A DNA stretch of 22,689 nt from Blattamonas nauphoetae (GCA_033064195.1 JARBJD010000695.1:1-22689); one strand, 5' to 3'. Shown: positions 1 to 8,998, counted from the first letter of the stretch. Notes: a model not told the origin generated them from the letters alone. Translations and numbers: made by a program.

Positions 1-10
1 ACCATATTGT

Positions 11-616
11 CTAAACATTCTTGCTGGGATCAGCTGGATTACTTCGATTTGCACGAGTTATTCCCAATGTGTCTGTCATGTGTTCACCAGCTCTCTTCAT
101 TATTGCATATGGTTGTTGAGATCGTTTGGTCTTCATCTCTTCATAGCTGATGTCTCGATAATTGGTTGGCAAATCGTATGTTCCATTTTTGAGGAAATTC
201 CGATGTACAGCTTTGATTCTCCTTCCATTCTCTTGATTGAATGATGTGTATGGTTTCAGTCTTCGCATGTCTGGTGTTGGATTCATTGCATAGTATGTCT
301 CTTTGACTGGTCTGCTGTTGTATGGAGTTAGCATAGCACCATTGACTGCAATCAGATCTCCAGTATCATTATCGTAGACCATCACATCAGGAACTTGTCC
401 ATATTGTTCTATTTCCGCAGTCCAATTTCGTCTGTTCTCGTAAATATACTCACGTGCTGATGGAAGACTACACAGAGCATCATTGCGTCTGGTTTGAATA
501 TCATCGTCGGCATAGATTCGTTTCAATGCTGCTTGAGTCTCTGCTGCGTATCTCATTCTTGGTTTCTTCGCTTGTGCTTTTCTTTGTGGTTGAACGTACA
601 CTATCTTTTGTGACAT
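11..616 (-). CDS. Polinton protein of unknown function (201 aa)
   Basis: I do not recognise the family. The protein is 201 residues long with a basic N-terminus (many Lys and Arg in residues 10-35) and a basic, Asn- and Pro-rich C-terminus. It has no membrane segment, signal peptide or cysteine motif. It starts with ATG and is divergent from the ATPase gene, sharing a 61-base intergenic region that is very A/T-rich. By position it could be a virion or DNA-binding protein, since structural genes of Polintons often lie beside the ATPase, but this is inference from context only. The gene is real as judged by its length, its clean intergenic spacing and the matching layout of its neighbours. Confidence 0.75.
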   Translation of the reverse strand: MSQKIVYVQPQRKAQAKKPRMRYAAETQAALKRIYADDDIQTRRNDALCSLPSAREYIYENRRNWTAEIEQYGQVPDVMVYDNDTGDLIAVNGAMLTPYNSRPVKETYYAMNPTPDMRRLKPYTSFNQENGRRIKAVHRNFLKNGTYDLPTNYRDISYEEMKTKRSQQPYAIMKRAGEHMTDTLGITRANRSNPADPSKNV

Positions 617-677
617 TGAGTGTTTTCATACAAAATAAAAAAACCAAAAGTATATTTTAATTAGAGTTAAATCACAA
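617..677. promoter_or_regulatory. Divergent promoter region between the 201-aa gene and the ATPase
   Basis: These 61 bases separate two genes that are transcribed away from each other. On the plus strand the sequence TTTTAATTAG followed by GTTAAATC lies just before the ATPase start and resembles the motif found before the polymerase and both repeat-protein genes. On the minus strand a T-run followed by TTTTGTATG precedes the 201-aa gene. It is inferred to drive both genes. Confidence 0.5.
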
Positions 678-1559
678 ATGAACAAATCGAATATGGCTAA
701 ACCAGAGGTTTCGCGGAGGGTGGAACCCTTGTCTCTAACAGCCTATGTGAATGCAAAATTGAGTGAAGCTTCTAGTAGGAATGTGTCTCATGAAGTGCAA
801 TCACAAATACATCCAGACTTGAATTTCAATCGCAACAGTGTCAATGTCCTCGTTGGGAATAGAGGAAGTGGAAAAACCTTTAATGCTCTTCGGGAAGTTG
901 CCAAGCTCCAGAATGTTCGAGTTAGGAATGAACTGTTCCATCTCTATGTCTTCGTGACTGATAAGAACATTGATCCTACATTCGACAAGTTCAAACCAAT
1001 ACTGAACGTTCCTTATGTCAAAGTCAAATACGATGATGCATTTCCATTTCTGTTGGAACTCTCCGAATCGAAAGCTGCGTATGAAGAAATTATTGACAAT
1101 CAGTGGCAAGACAGAATCACAGATGAATGCAGAGAGAATCTCTTTGACTCACTTTACATTGATGACTTCTCAGTGAAGAATCTCCAAACGATTATCCTTC
1201 TTGATGACTGTCGTAGAATCCTTGGGGAACGTAGAGCATCCAAAAATAGAATGACAATGATGGACTTGTTACTGGAGAATCGACAACCGAAATTCACTTT
1301 CTTTCTGACAATGCATGAGCTGTTCAGTTTGTCAGCAGATATGAAGTCAAACATCGATTCGATGTGGATTTTTGGAGGATTCAACAAAGAACGAATCAGT
1401 CGAGTCTATCCTCAGTTGAACTCACCAATTGATATTCGACAATTCTGGAATGTCTACCAAAGGAAACAAAAATGTGAAGCAGTCATTCTTCGATACAACA
1501 CTGATGGAGTTGCTCTGACAGAGATCAACAAAGAAGGGTTAAACCGGACTGTCCGATAA
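678..1559 (+). CDS. Polinton genome-packaging ATPase (A32/FtsK-HerA type)
   Basis: This 293-residue protein carries Walker A GNRGSGKT at residues 60-67 and Walker B IILLDD at 171-176. After these comes the stretch LLENRQPKFTFFLTMH (197-212), which fits the sensor region of poxvirus A32-like ATPases. Known: such ATPases pump DNA into preformed capsids, and Polintons nearly always carry one. The ATG at 678 is the first in frame, with a second Met at residue 6. It is the only visible gene of the element on the plus strand, and its 3' end overlaps that of the 108-aa gene by 21 bases, tail to tail. The length is normal for the family and nothing in the frame looks damaged. Confidence 0.92.
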   Translation: MNKSNMAKPEVSRRVEPLSLTAYVNAKLSEASSRNVSHEVQSQIHPDLNFNRNSVNVLVGNRGSGKTFNALREVAKLQNVRVRNELFHLYVFVTDKNIDPTFDKFKPILNVPYVKVKYDDAFPFLLELSESKAAYEEIIDNQWQDRITDECRENLFDSLYIDDFSVKNLQTIILLDDCRRILGERRASKNRMTMMDLLLENRQPKFTFFLTMHELFSLSADMKSNIDSMWIFGGFNKERISRVYPQLNSPIDIRQFWNVYQRKQKCEAVILRYNTDGVALTEINKEGLNRTVR

Positions 1560-1865
1560 TTCTTGAATAAGGTTTCCAATTGAGTCAGTCAGCGCTCGAA
1601 TTGATTCTTCAATGTCAGACAATCTTTGATCAATCGAGAGTGAATTTGGAGGAGTGGAAGCATCAACATATCGTTTCCTCAGTGCAATCTCACCTCTTAT
1701 TTTTGTTATTCGATATCCATCAATTTGAATCATCCTATTCAGTTTCTGAGTTGTGTACTCATTCAGTTCTTTTCTATTCTTCTCCAAGTATCTCTGAAAG
1801 TCGTGGATGTTTGTGAACTCTTTCTGTTCAGGATCAAACGGTTCTAATATTTTCAGTGATGTCAT
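1539..1865 (-). CDS. Small Polinton protein, helical/coiled-coil (108 aa)
   Basis: The family is not recognised. The 108 residues are rich in Lys, Glu, Arg and Leu. Residues 25-50 and 78-105 look helical, and the last segment (IDQRLSDIEESIRALTDSIG) has the heptad pattern of a short coiled coil, so it may oligomerise. It has no cysteines and no membrane segment. The start ATG lies within TTAAATG, the same TAAATG context seen before the polymerase and the 129-aa gene, which supports both the gene and its start. Its 3' end overlaps the ATPase gene by 21 bases in the opposite direction. The function is unknown; a structural or scaffold role is only a guess from size and coiled coil. Confidence 0.7.
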   Translation of the reverse strand: MTSLKILEPFDPEQKEFTNIHDFQRYLEKNRKELNEYTTQKLNRMIQIDGYRITKIRGEIALRKRYVDASTPPNSLSIDQRLSDIEESIRALTDSIGNLIQELSDSPV

Positions 1866-1934
1866 TTAAGTGAAATAAAAATATTTGAAACATTATTGAA
1901 GTTACGCCAAATTAAAGCGAACGAAGTGCTGAGG
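1866..1934 (-). promoter_or_regulatory. Upstream region of the 108-aa gene with TAAATG start context
   Basis: This A/T-rich spacer lies between the end of the integrase gene and the start of the 108-aa gene. On the coding strand it reads TTTTTATTTCACTTAAATG, a looser version of the T-run plus TAAATG arrangement seen at other genes of this element. It is likely the promoter of the 108-aa gene. Confidence 0.45.
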
Positions 1935-3755
1935 TCAGAGAAGACCGAATTCCGCAATGAACTCTGGAGTTAAGTCGTCAATAGAGTCTGCATGGAACTT
2001 GGTGTGTTGGATTGGAACGTACACCACTTTTGACAAACATGTGAGTCCATTCAGTAGAGTAGCTACGACATTACCGTGTTTGTATTCGATGAATTTCCCC
2101 ACGAATTGAAACTGTCTACGCTTCTTCTGAAACTTTGCAACAGTCTTGTCCAGATCAAGGTGGATCAACAGAATGTTTCCTGGTTTGTATTTCCATAACA
2201 TCTGTGTTGTCTGTTGCTTTTGGATGTTCTTTAATTGTTCTTCACAACTGGAGATGTACAGTGCTTCGATCTCTCTATTGTTTTGAGCTTGCTCTGGTGT
2301 GAATTTGTTCCAGTACGCTCGATGAGGAGTCATGTTGTAGTATTCAACCATCTGATTCATCAATGAATGATTTGCCATCTGTGTTGTATTGTCTTGGAAT
2401 CCATCTCTGATTGTTCTGATCACTCGATCAACAATTCGATTGTGATTTGTGAATGGTGAACTTGTGAAATATGTGCTGACATTCTGATCCTTGAAAAACT
2501 CTGATGCTTCTCCACTTGTCCATGCTGGTTCACCATCACCTCGAATGTTGTTCACGTGAACGCCACGATAATTAATCAGGTCATTGATTGCAGTCTTGAC
2601 TTTGCTCCATGATTTATCCAGAACAGGAATGACAACCAGGTATTTGGTGTTGATGTTAATTGCGAAGAGGTATATCTGCAACACTGTTTTCGACGTTGGT
2701 GATTGAATGAAAACGAGATCAATTTCCCATGATCCGAACTTGGGAGAGAAGTATGGTCGATCACAATTCTGTGGAACCTTTCTGTCTGATGTCTTCTGTG
2801 GATCACCTGTTATTGCTTTGGACATGAACTGCATTTTTGATCGAAAAGGATACACAATTTTTTCCGTTGTTTTAGGAATCATTGGTGGATCAATTCTCAT
2901 TCTGTCACTTCCTTTCTCTCTCTGAATTTTCCTGGGATGTGCAGCACTCCATCTATGATCATATTCCTCATACCAATCCTGAAATGATCTTCCTCCGAAT
3001 GGGATTTGTTTTGTGTGAGTCAGAATGAAGTCAAGATCTTCGTTCGCAATCTTTCTGTTTATTGAGGCTCGAACGAATGTGTCTCTGTTCATTTTATTTG
3101 CATCCAGAATGTGTGATGTAATAAAGTGTTCCATCTGCTTTTGATTTTTCATTATTGAGTTCTCAGCTTTGATCTGTTCATCTTCTGAATCATTTCTCTG
3201 TTGATGATCAAACAATCCTTTCATTCGTCCCAACTTATGGAGTACTTGCTGTGTCGTCGGTTCGTAGTGTCTGATCTCTCTCACAGGGTGTTTGGACGCA
3301 GTTGTTCTGATTGACATTGGTGGATTGGGAATAATGACATCATCCTCCTCCTCTTCAAATCTCCTCTCCTTCATTGGATATTCATATGCAAACCCCATTG
3401 ATTTCAAGTTTCTCTTCTGTCCAATTTTGATTGGAGATTCAGGTGATTCTATTGCTATTGGTCTTTGCACTGGAATTGGTATTCGTCTTGCCTCTGCAGG
3501 CCTTCGAATCCGTGGTGAAAAATTCACTCTCTGAGTCACCTCGTGATGATAAAATTGATATGCTTCGAATGCAAGTTTAGCAGTGCTATCCCGAATACGA
3601 ACTCCTAGGAAGTTGCTTACAAATTGTTGAACTTCTCTTCTTCCATCAGGTAGTGATAATTCAGGAGATAAACCTCCATTGAACCAATCCTCGAAGTATG
3701 TTTCATCATTTCCATCAAAAGGTCCATTAGAATCAGCGCCTTGATAGACAGGCAA
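1935..3755 (-). CDS. Polinton integrase, retroviral DDE type (rve)
   Basis: The open frame gives 606 residues. The catalytic core lies at about 338-480: WEIDLVF with Asp346, IRGDGEPAW with Asp407, then NRIVDRVIRTIRD, the usual position and shape of the third core motif. Residues about 510-606 form a basic, beta-rich tail similar to the SH3/chromo-like ends of Polinton integrases. Known: this enzyme joins element ends to host DNA and makes a short target duplication. The first 330 residues are unusual: an acidic cluster at 135-139 (EEEED), proline-rich stretches and helical segments, with no zinc finger that I can see. It lies downstream of the polymerase on the same strand. The true start is not resolved. 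Confidence 0.88.
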   Translation of the reverse strand: MPVYQGADSNGPFDGNDETYFEDWFNGGLSPELSLPDGRREVQQFVSNFLGVRIRDSTAKLAFEAYQFYHHEVTQRVNFSPRIRRPAEARRIPIPVQRPIAIESPESPIKIGQKRNLKSMGFAYEYPMKERRFEEEEDDVIIPNPPMSIRTTASKHPVREIRHYEPTTQQVLHKLGRMKGLFDHQQRNDSEDEQIKAENSIMKNQKQMEHFITSHILDANKMNRDTFVRASINRKIANEDLDFILTHTKQIPFGGRSFQDWYEEYDHRWSAAHPRKIQREKGSDRMRIDPPMIPKTTEKIVYPFRSKMQFMSKAITGDPQKTSDRKVPQNCDRPYFSPKFGSWEIDLVFIQSPTSKTVLQIYLFAININTKYLVVIPVLDKSWSKVKTAINDLINYRGVHVNNIRGDGEPAWTSGEASEFFKDQNVSTYFTSSPFTNHNRIVDRVIRTIRDGFQDNTTQMANHSLMNQMVEYYNMTPHRAYWNKFTPEQAQNNREIEALYISSCEEQLKNIQKQQTTQMLWKYKPGNILLIHLDLDKTVAKFQKKRRQFQFVGKFIEYKHGNVVATLLNGLTCLSKVVYVPIQHTKFHADSIDDLTPEFIAEFGLL

Positions 3756-3880
3756 AACGTTAGTTAAAGTCCATTTCTTTTCGACTGTTTCGTTTTTGGA
3801 ATGCTGTGTGCACCGAAGGAGTCAATTCACTATTGTATTGATCTGTCGTGTGTTCATTTATTCAAAAATAAAGTTTGTGT
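3756..3880 (-). promoter_or_regulatory. Integrase-polymerase intergenic region with TAAATG motif
   Basis: This 125-base region separates the end of the polymerase from the integrase frame. On the minus strand, near 3,857-3,876, it reads TTTATTTTTGAATAAATG, which matches the T-rich plus TAAATG pattern before other genes of the element. It probably holds the integrase promoter, about 100 bases before the part of the integrase that I can support. Confidence 0.45.
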
Positions 3881-6800
3881 TTATTCAATTATATAATCAG
3901 TTGCTTTCAGTCCATGAATGAATGGAGGACACGATTCATTGTCAAGTACGATTGCCTTCAGATGAATTCCACTAAGACTGAGTTTCTGTTGTTGTATTTT
4001 TGCTATCTCAAATCCATTTGTATTCTCTTCGCTCACGATTCTTCTTGTCTGGAACGCATCATTCTGATGCTTGAACCGTTTTACGGTGAAGTTCAGTGTT
4101 GTCGTCACAGTTTTCTCTCCATTAAGACATTTCACATATTCGTCACTTGTGATATTTGTTTTCTTTAGAGACACTACTTTGATCTTACATTTCTCATCGA
4201 GAGAGTAACACTTTGGTGCAAGACAGATCATCTGTTCACCTTCCTTCTCAATTGCTAATCCCAACAACTTCTTCTCATCATCAACTCCCTTTTCAGGATT
4301 GGGGAACCATTCGTATTTGTGAGCATCATAGAATTCTTTGTCAGCAATCACGTGTTCAAATTGTTGATGAATACCAGCATTCGGATCTCCACTAATCGCC
4401 CAATAAGCAGAGTCAGTATCTCCCTCACAGAAGTGAATCTTGTTCATATCTAGACACTTGTACATGAAATTGTAGATGAAATTCAGATACCAGAACTTGG
4501 CATTGTCGAGTGTGAACACTGCTTCTTGTAGACATGTCTTGCATGATGCTTTCTCTCGATCTTCAATCACGATGTAGTTGTCCTCATTGATTTCTCGAGT
4601 CGCTACAAATCCTTTCATCATTTGCTTCAGGTATGTTCTCTTCTCATTGCAGATTGTGATTGAGTTGTATTTCTCAGTGTTCATTCCATCATATCCGTAA
4701 CTCCCATTCAAGTTGGTCTTACAGAACTGTTCTTTTCCTTTGTTTCCAACCTGCATTGCTTCTATTCGATCATTCATGAATGATGTCACAAATGGTTCAA
4801 ATCCTGCATGTCTCGAGAACACCATCACACTCTTAATGTCATCAATACTGAAGTGGCAATAGTCGATGAGGAACCACAGATAGTATGTCAAAAAGAACAT
4901 ATACTGATCGTGTGTGCTCAAGAGTTGGGTCAGCTTTCTTTGTTTGTCATCAGTCTTCAATCCATGTTTCTTCATCAGTGAATATGTCTTCTCTCCAATG
5001 TTCTCTTCTGTTGTATTGACCACAATGTTTCTGAAGATTGGTGGGAAGTTAATGAAATCATTTATGTACTTCTCGTCGATGTGTCCTTTCAGTTCTGCAA
5101 CGAACAATGTCTTCTGATTTTTGTCTTCGATAATCTTACGGCATTCTTTTTCTCCTGTTGCGGTGAATAAGCATCGTCCTGGCATGTACATTCTGTGATT
5201 CGTGTATGGATTGTTCTTGTTCTTGATTGATGAGAAAGCACTTGGATAGAGGGAATTAAAGTCAACACCACAGACGTGAGTCATTTTATGTTCTGTATCA
5301 GTGGAGACAACTTTTCCATCTTCAAATGTGAAGTGATTGATTGGAGTCACGTCTTTGATGTTCTGTCTGTGCTGAACATTCGATAATCCACCAGTCACTG
5401 CGGCTCTCAACTTGTGATATGTTTGCTCATGTGTCAGAGTCATTGGTAGTGATTTCCAGATGCAGTACTTCTTCAGTTGAATTCTCAATCTTGTGAGATG
5501 TTCATCATGGTCTGACTTGTAGGTGTTGCAGTAATCACAGCAGATCTTAACGTTCTCTTTTGAATGTCCTTTCGAATTGTCGATTCGATCCAGTGTTGGA
5601 CGTACTGCTTGTGAGAAGTGACTCTTGCAGATATAGCACACTCTCTTGCACTGTTGAACAAACCAGTCGTAATCCGCTTCAGTGACATTTTTGTCAGTAC
5701 TGCGATGAGCTTTCTGGTCTTGATAGATGTACGATGCAACTTTGTACTTCCAGTATTGCTTGGTGATTTTTATTTCTCCAGATTGATCCACTCCATTGAA
5801 ATCATCGTCGATATCAAAGTCTTTGTAGGCACACGCATATTTGATTGCAGAAGCGTTGGCTGACAATGAGAGATTGTGCAACATATCCACTTTGTATTGG
5901 AAGTTCAGATCAATCAGATTGTCCAGAGGTGCAATCATACATTCGACATCTCTGATGTTGTAGAATTTCAGATATTCCCAACGGTTCTTGAATCCTTGTT
6001 TGTTCCAATCATCAAGGTACAATTTGTAATCACTGTCGGACATTTCACTGTTGTTCAGACTGGAATAGAATTCATATTTGGAGAATGGTTCTTGTTTGCT
6101 CAACACTACATCGTAGTCTGATGAATCAAATGATTCGTAAGCAAAGAATGATTTCTGAAGTGTCGTATTCCCTCCGAAAGCTTTGACTGCACTATCCAAA
6201 GTCATTGGTCCGGTATACGACATCATGTCAATAAAGCGAAGAACCTGTTGTGTCTTCTCATGTCGGATCAGTACTTGTTTGTACTTCGTTGTGGATCCAA
6301 GGAAACTCACCACTTTCCAATCCTTGTCAACGAGATCACGAAAGATGAGATTGATGTCGAATCTGGAACTGTTGAATCCAATCACACTGACTTCATTTTG
6401 TGAGGGTATTTCCGGGTCTTCGTAGTAGTTGTCATCTCGTACTGTCTCAGCATATCTGAAGAGTTCTCTGATCCATTGCTTCACAAAGTCCTTTCCATCT
6501 CGAAGATCAAAGTAGATTGACTTCACTCCTGATTTTGATTTGATTGCTGATGCAACGGAGAGAGGCTTCAAGTGTGAGATCAGTTGTGTGTTGTCATCAG
6601 AGAATAAATTGTCAAGAATGAGATCTTCCATGGTTTCGAAATCGTATGTGATGTAGTATTGTGTTGGTTTGAATTCGTCTTGTCTCTTGTGTGCCATCAG
6701 AAATTCAAATGTTCGATTGTTGAGAATATGTGGAACGTATGGTCTTGGTGTCTTGTCAAGTGAGATCTTCTTCACATGTTTTCCATCAAGTTCTTTGCAC

Positions 6801-8329
6801 TCTCTGAGATGCTTCTCAAAATCTCTGCTGTAATTTTTATTCTTCACTTGGAATCCTCTTGACTGACAATACGGACAGAGCTTGTATCCAGTGATTTTCT
6901 CAGGGTCAACAATAAACATCACATGGACGAGAGTTGCCGTCAGTGGAATCATCAGGATGGGAAGAACACGAGCATCATCATTCTCGTTGATGTACGATTG
7001 ACTGAGGAAGTAACGACCCCTTTGGGGGTCACTAGTCGAACTAGAGTTCGGGTACTTCTTCTTGTCTTCGTCGTATTCATAAATGTGAACTGTGATGTTA
7101 AATTGAATCATTGCTTTCTCAATGTCACATGCAATATCAAACCCAGGATAATTCTGAAGATGTGGAGTTAATTGTCGAGATTGGAGATGAGTGAGATTCA
7201 TCCATTGTGCGAACAATCTGTAGGCTTCACTGTTCCTCATGTTGATTGATATTTTCTTACCTTGAACTTCAAGAAGTGTGAGGAATGATAGTGCTTGAAA
7301 GAAGCAGATATTGTACTCAGAATCGATGTACCGAACATTCCTCGTTTTGATGTGTTCAGTGAGAATTGCATTTGCTTTTCCTGCAACTGGGAATCGATAG
7401 ACTGCAACTAGAATGGAGTGGAATGCAATGTACATTGTCTTCGTATCCATCAGTGTTCTCTCTTGTGATTCTTTGATCAGATTGATCGCATATTTTGAAT
7501 ACTCGTTGATGTCTCCTGCACTTCTTATCACTGTCGGAAAACTCTTTGATGTGTTCTCCAATTCTGGTCTGAAGTCATTGTAGGTTGTCTCATCTTTGTC
7601 TTTTCTCTCGATGATCTTTCCAAAGTCAATACTAATCTTGAATGGATGATCTTTCTCTTTGTCGAACACTGCTTTAATGAAGGTTGTGATTTCTTCAACG
7701 TTCTTCAAGTGATTGTGGAAGTACAACTGATATGGTTTTCCATTATCCTCAACCTTCTCGACCTCATTCTTTTTGAACTTCCTTCGTGCATCCATGAGAC
7801 AAGAATTGAATGCTGCTTTGTCTCGTGGTTCAGCTAATAATATGCATTCTTCAAATCCCTCAAATGTCTGCACTTCTCTCTTTTCCATTTGTTCATTTTT
7901 CTTCTGAATGATTAACAGATTCTTCATCCAATGATCCATCAGCTTCTCTTCAATTGATTTCAGTTTCCACGTCATTTTGAACACTTGCTTTTTCAGTTCA
8001 TCTTTGTTCACTCTTGGATTTTCATTCATGATTTGCATTCTTGCTTTGCTGTCTTCTTCATTCATCATTACATTGTTATTGTGCTCTTCCAGTTTGTGAA
8101 TACAATCATCAATCTGATAGTTGGTAATATTCCTTATCTCTCCTTCAAAATGGAGATCTGGATTCTTGAGCATTGACAGGAGATATGCACGATGATGTTG
8201 GTAGTTTCTAATGTTTGGATTATATGTTCGATCATAGCCATGTTCATCCTTGAATTCAAAGGTGGTGTTTGGAAATAGTGTTCTAATTTTCGTGATGCTG
8301 TCTGTGACAAATTTCAGTGTCGCCGCCAT
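3881..8329 (-). CDS. Protein-primed family B DNA polymerase (pPolB) with extra HNH-like and N-terminal domains
   Basis: This 1,482-residue protein copies the element using a protein primer. Exonuclease motifs: TYDFETM (Asp563, Glu565), GFNSSRFD (653-658) and YNIRD (790-794). Polymerase motifs: DFNSLYPS (from 1023), KTNLNGSYG (1204-1212), GDTDS (1303-1307) and KCY (1373-1375), as in the phi29-like group. Between YNIRD and motif A sits an HNH-like module at about 898-942: CYIC, LDRIDN, GH, then CCDYC. Before the exonuclease lies a likely zinc finger (Cys485, Cys488, His507, Cys511) and, at 330-475, a region resembling OTU-like cysteine proteases (Cys342, His469), which is less certain. Residues 1-330 are helical and unassigned. 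The start ATG lies in GTAAATG after a T-run, and the frame is open throughout. Confidence 0.95.
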   Translation of the reverse strand: MAATLKFVTDSITKIRTLFPNTTFEFKDEHGYDRTYNPNIRNYQHHRAYLLSMLKNPDLHFEGEIRNITNYQIDDCIHKLEEHNNNVMMNEEDSKARMQIMNENPRVNKDELKKQVFKMTWKLKSIEEKLMDHWMKNLLIIQKKNEQMEKREVQTFEGFEECILLAEPRDKAAFNSCLMDARRKFKKNEVEKVEDNGKPYQLYFHNHLKNVEEITTFIKAVFDKEKDHPFKISIDFGKIIERKDKDETTYNDFRPELENTSKSFPTVIRSAGDINEYSKYAINLIKESQERTLMDTKTMYIAFHSILVAVYRFPVAGKANAILTEHIKTRNVRYIDSEYNICFFQALSFLTLLEVQGKKISINMRNSEAYRLFAQWMNLTHLQSRQLTPHLQNYPGFDIACDIEKAMIQFNITVHIYEYDEDKKKYPNSSSTSDPQRGRYFLSQSYINENDDARVLPILMIPLTATLVHVMFIVDPEKITGYKLCPYCQSRGFQVKNKNYSRDFEKHLRECKELDGKHVKKISLDKTPRPYVPHILNNRTFEFLMAHKRQDEFKPTQYYITYDFETMEDLILDNLFSDDNTQLISHLKPLSVASAIKSKSGVKSIYFDLRDGKDFVKQWIRELFRYAETVRDDNYYEDPEIPSQNEVSVIGFNSSRFDINLIFRDLVDKDWKVVSFLGSTTKYKQVLIRHEKTQQVLRFIDMMSYTGPMTLDSAVKAFGGNTTLQKSFFAYESFDSSDYDVVLSKQEPFSKYEFYSSLNNSEMSDSDYKLYLDDWNKQGFKNRWEYLKFYNIRDVECMIAPLDNLIDLNFQYKVDMLHNLSLSANASAIKYACAYKDFDIDDDFNGVDQSGEIKITKQYWKYKVASYIYQDQKAHRSTDKNVTEADYDWFVQQCKRVCYICKSHFSQAVRPTLDRIDNSKGHSKENVKICCDYCNTYKSDHDEHLTRLRIQLKKYCIWKSLPMTLTHEQTYHKLRAAVTGGLSNVQHRQNIKDVTPINHFTFEDGKVVSTDTEHKMTHVCGVDFNSLYPSAFSSIKNKNNPYTNHRMYMPGRCLFTATGEKECRKIIEDKNQKTLFVAELKGHIDEKYINDFINFPPIFRNIVVNTTEENIGEKTYSLMKKHGLKTDDKQRKLTQLLSTHDQYMFFLTYYLWFLIDYCHFSIDDIKSVMVFSRHAGFEPFVTSFMNDRIEAMQVGNKGKEQFCKTNLNGSYGYDGMNTEKYNSITICNEKRTYLKQMMKGFVATREINEDNYIVIEDREKASCKTCLQEAVFTLDNAKFWYLNFIYNFMYKCLDMNKIHFCEGDTDSAYWAISGDPNAGIHQQFEHVIADKEFYDAHKYEWFPNPEKGVDDEKKLLGLAIEKEGEQMICLAPKCYSLDEKCKIKVVSLKKTNITSDEYVKCLNGEKTVTTTLNFTVKRFKHQNDAFQTRRIVSEENTNGFEIAKIQQQKLSLSGIHLKAIVLDNESCPPFIHGLKATDYIIE

Positions 8330-8372
8330 TTACTACAAATTAAAAAATCCGAAAATAAAAAAAGTTGAGCGT
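8330..8372 (-). promoter_or_regulatory. Polymerase promoter-like motif
   Basis: The minus strand reads TTTTTTAATTTGTA followed by GTAAATG at the polymerase start. Almost the same letters precede the 129-aa gene (8,763-8,790) and a variant precedes the 197-aa gene. The overlap of the motif with the start codon recalls TAAATG late promoters of poxviruses, but that comparison is only by eye. Confidence 0.55.
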
Positions 8373-8762
8373 TTATTTCTGTTTTCTCTGATGGGGCTTT
8401 ATCGTTGCCTTTAGCCAGGAATCAAGTCTAATTCTGAACACTTCACTTCCGCCAATCTCTCGATATGTGAATGGAACCAGAACTTTCGTGTACGCACCTA
8501 CGAGTTCACAATTGAATTTCTTCAGTTCATTTTCAACGAATGATTGAGTGTAGTGTCGACGTTTCGCTAAGTGAGGTCTGTTTCCTTGATTCCACAACTT
8601 TGGTTTTATTCTCCATTCAACTCCCTCATGAACATACGTCACCGGCACATTATTTCTGACATACTCAGAGACTAGCGAACAGTTCTCTTCTTTCATTGAT
8701 TCAATTAATGCTTGTTCTGAACATACTCGACGTCTTTCGTTGTACATCTCAGTTGGATTCAT
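8373..8762 (-). CDS. Polinton repeat protein, two-repeat paralogue (129 aa)
   Basis: This 129-residue protein holds two repeats of about 57 residues, at roughly 15-70 and 71-125. Each runs: helix, N-C-(S/E)-L-(V/I)-x-x-Y, a P-V-T-Y or P-F-T-Y strand, a polar turn, then W and a basic P-H. The second repeat (HYTQSFVENELKKFNCELVG) closely matches repeat 3 of the 197-aa protein at 11,331-11,924, so the two genes are paralogues. The layout recalls small treble-clef repeats seen beside phage and giant-virus endonucleases, but the zinc cysteines are absent; that link is inference. Function unknown; DNA or RNA binding is plausible from the basic charge. It lies 43 bases upstream of the polymerase on the same strand. 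Confidence 0.8.
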   Translation of the reverse strand: MNPTEMYNERRRVCSEQALIESMKEENCSLVSEYVRNNVPVTYVHEGVEWRIKPKLWNQGNRPHLAKRRHYTQSFVENELKKFNCELVGAYTKVLVPFTYREIGGSEVFRIRLDSWLKATIKPHQRKQK

Positions 8763-8792
8763 TTAATACAAATTAAAAAAGTCAAAAATAAA
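8763..8792 (-). promoter_or_regulatory. Promoter-like motif of the 129-aa gene
   Basis: The minus strand reads TTTTTTAATTTGTA followed by TTAAATG at the start codon. It is nearly identical to the motif before the polymerase, although the two genes are unrelated in product, which argues for a shared signal rather than shared coding descent. Confidence 0.55.
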
Positions 8793-8998
8793 TTTCCATT
8801 CGTGATTTTATCATTGGTGACTTTCCGAACTTCAATTCCGTCATCGATGGGTTCGATCAGTCTTGTTTGATCAGCGAAAGTACTTCAATGGGACAAGATC
8901 CTCTCATCTCATTCCCGACGTCTCTTTACCGTTTGATTTAGGTGTGTTATGCTTTCTCTTTTCTCATTTGTTCTCTTTTCTTTTTCGCCAACTCATTC

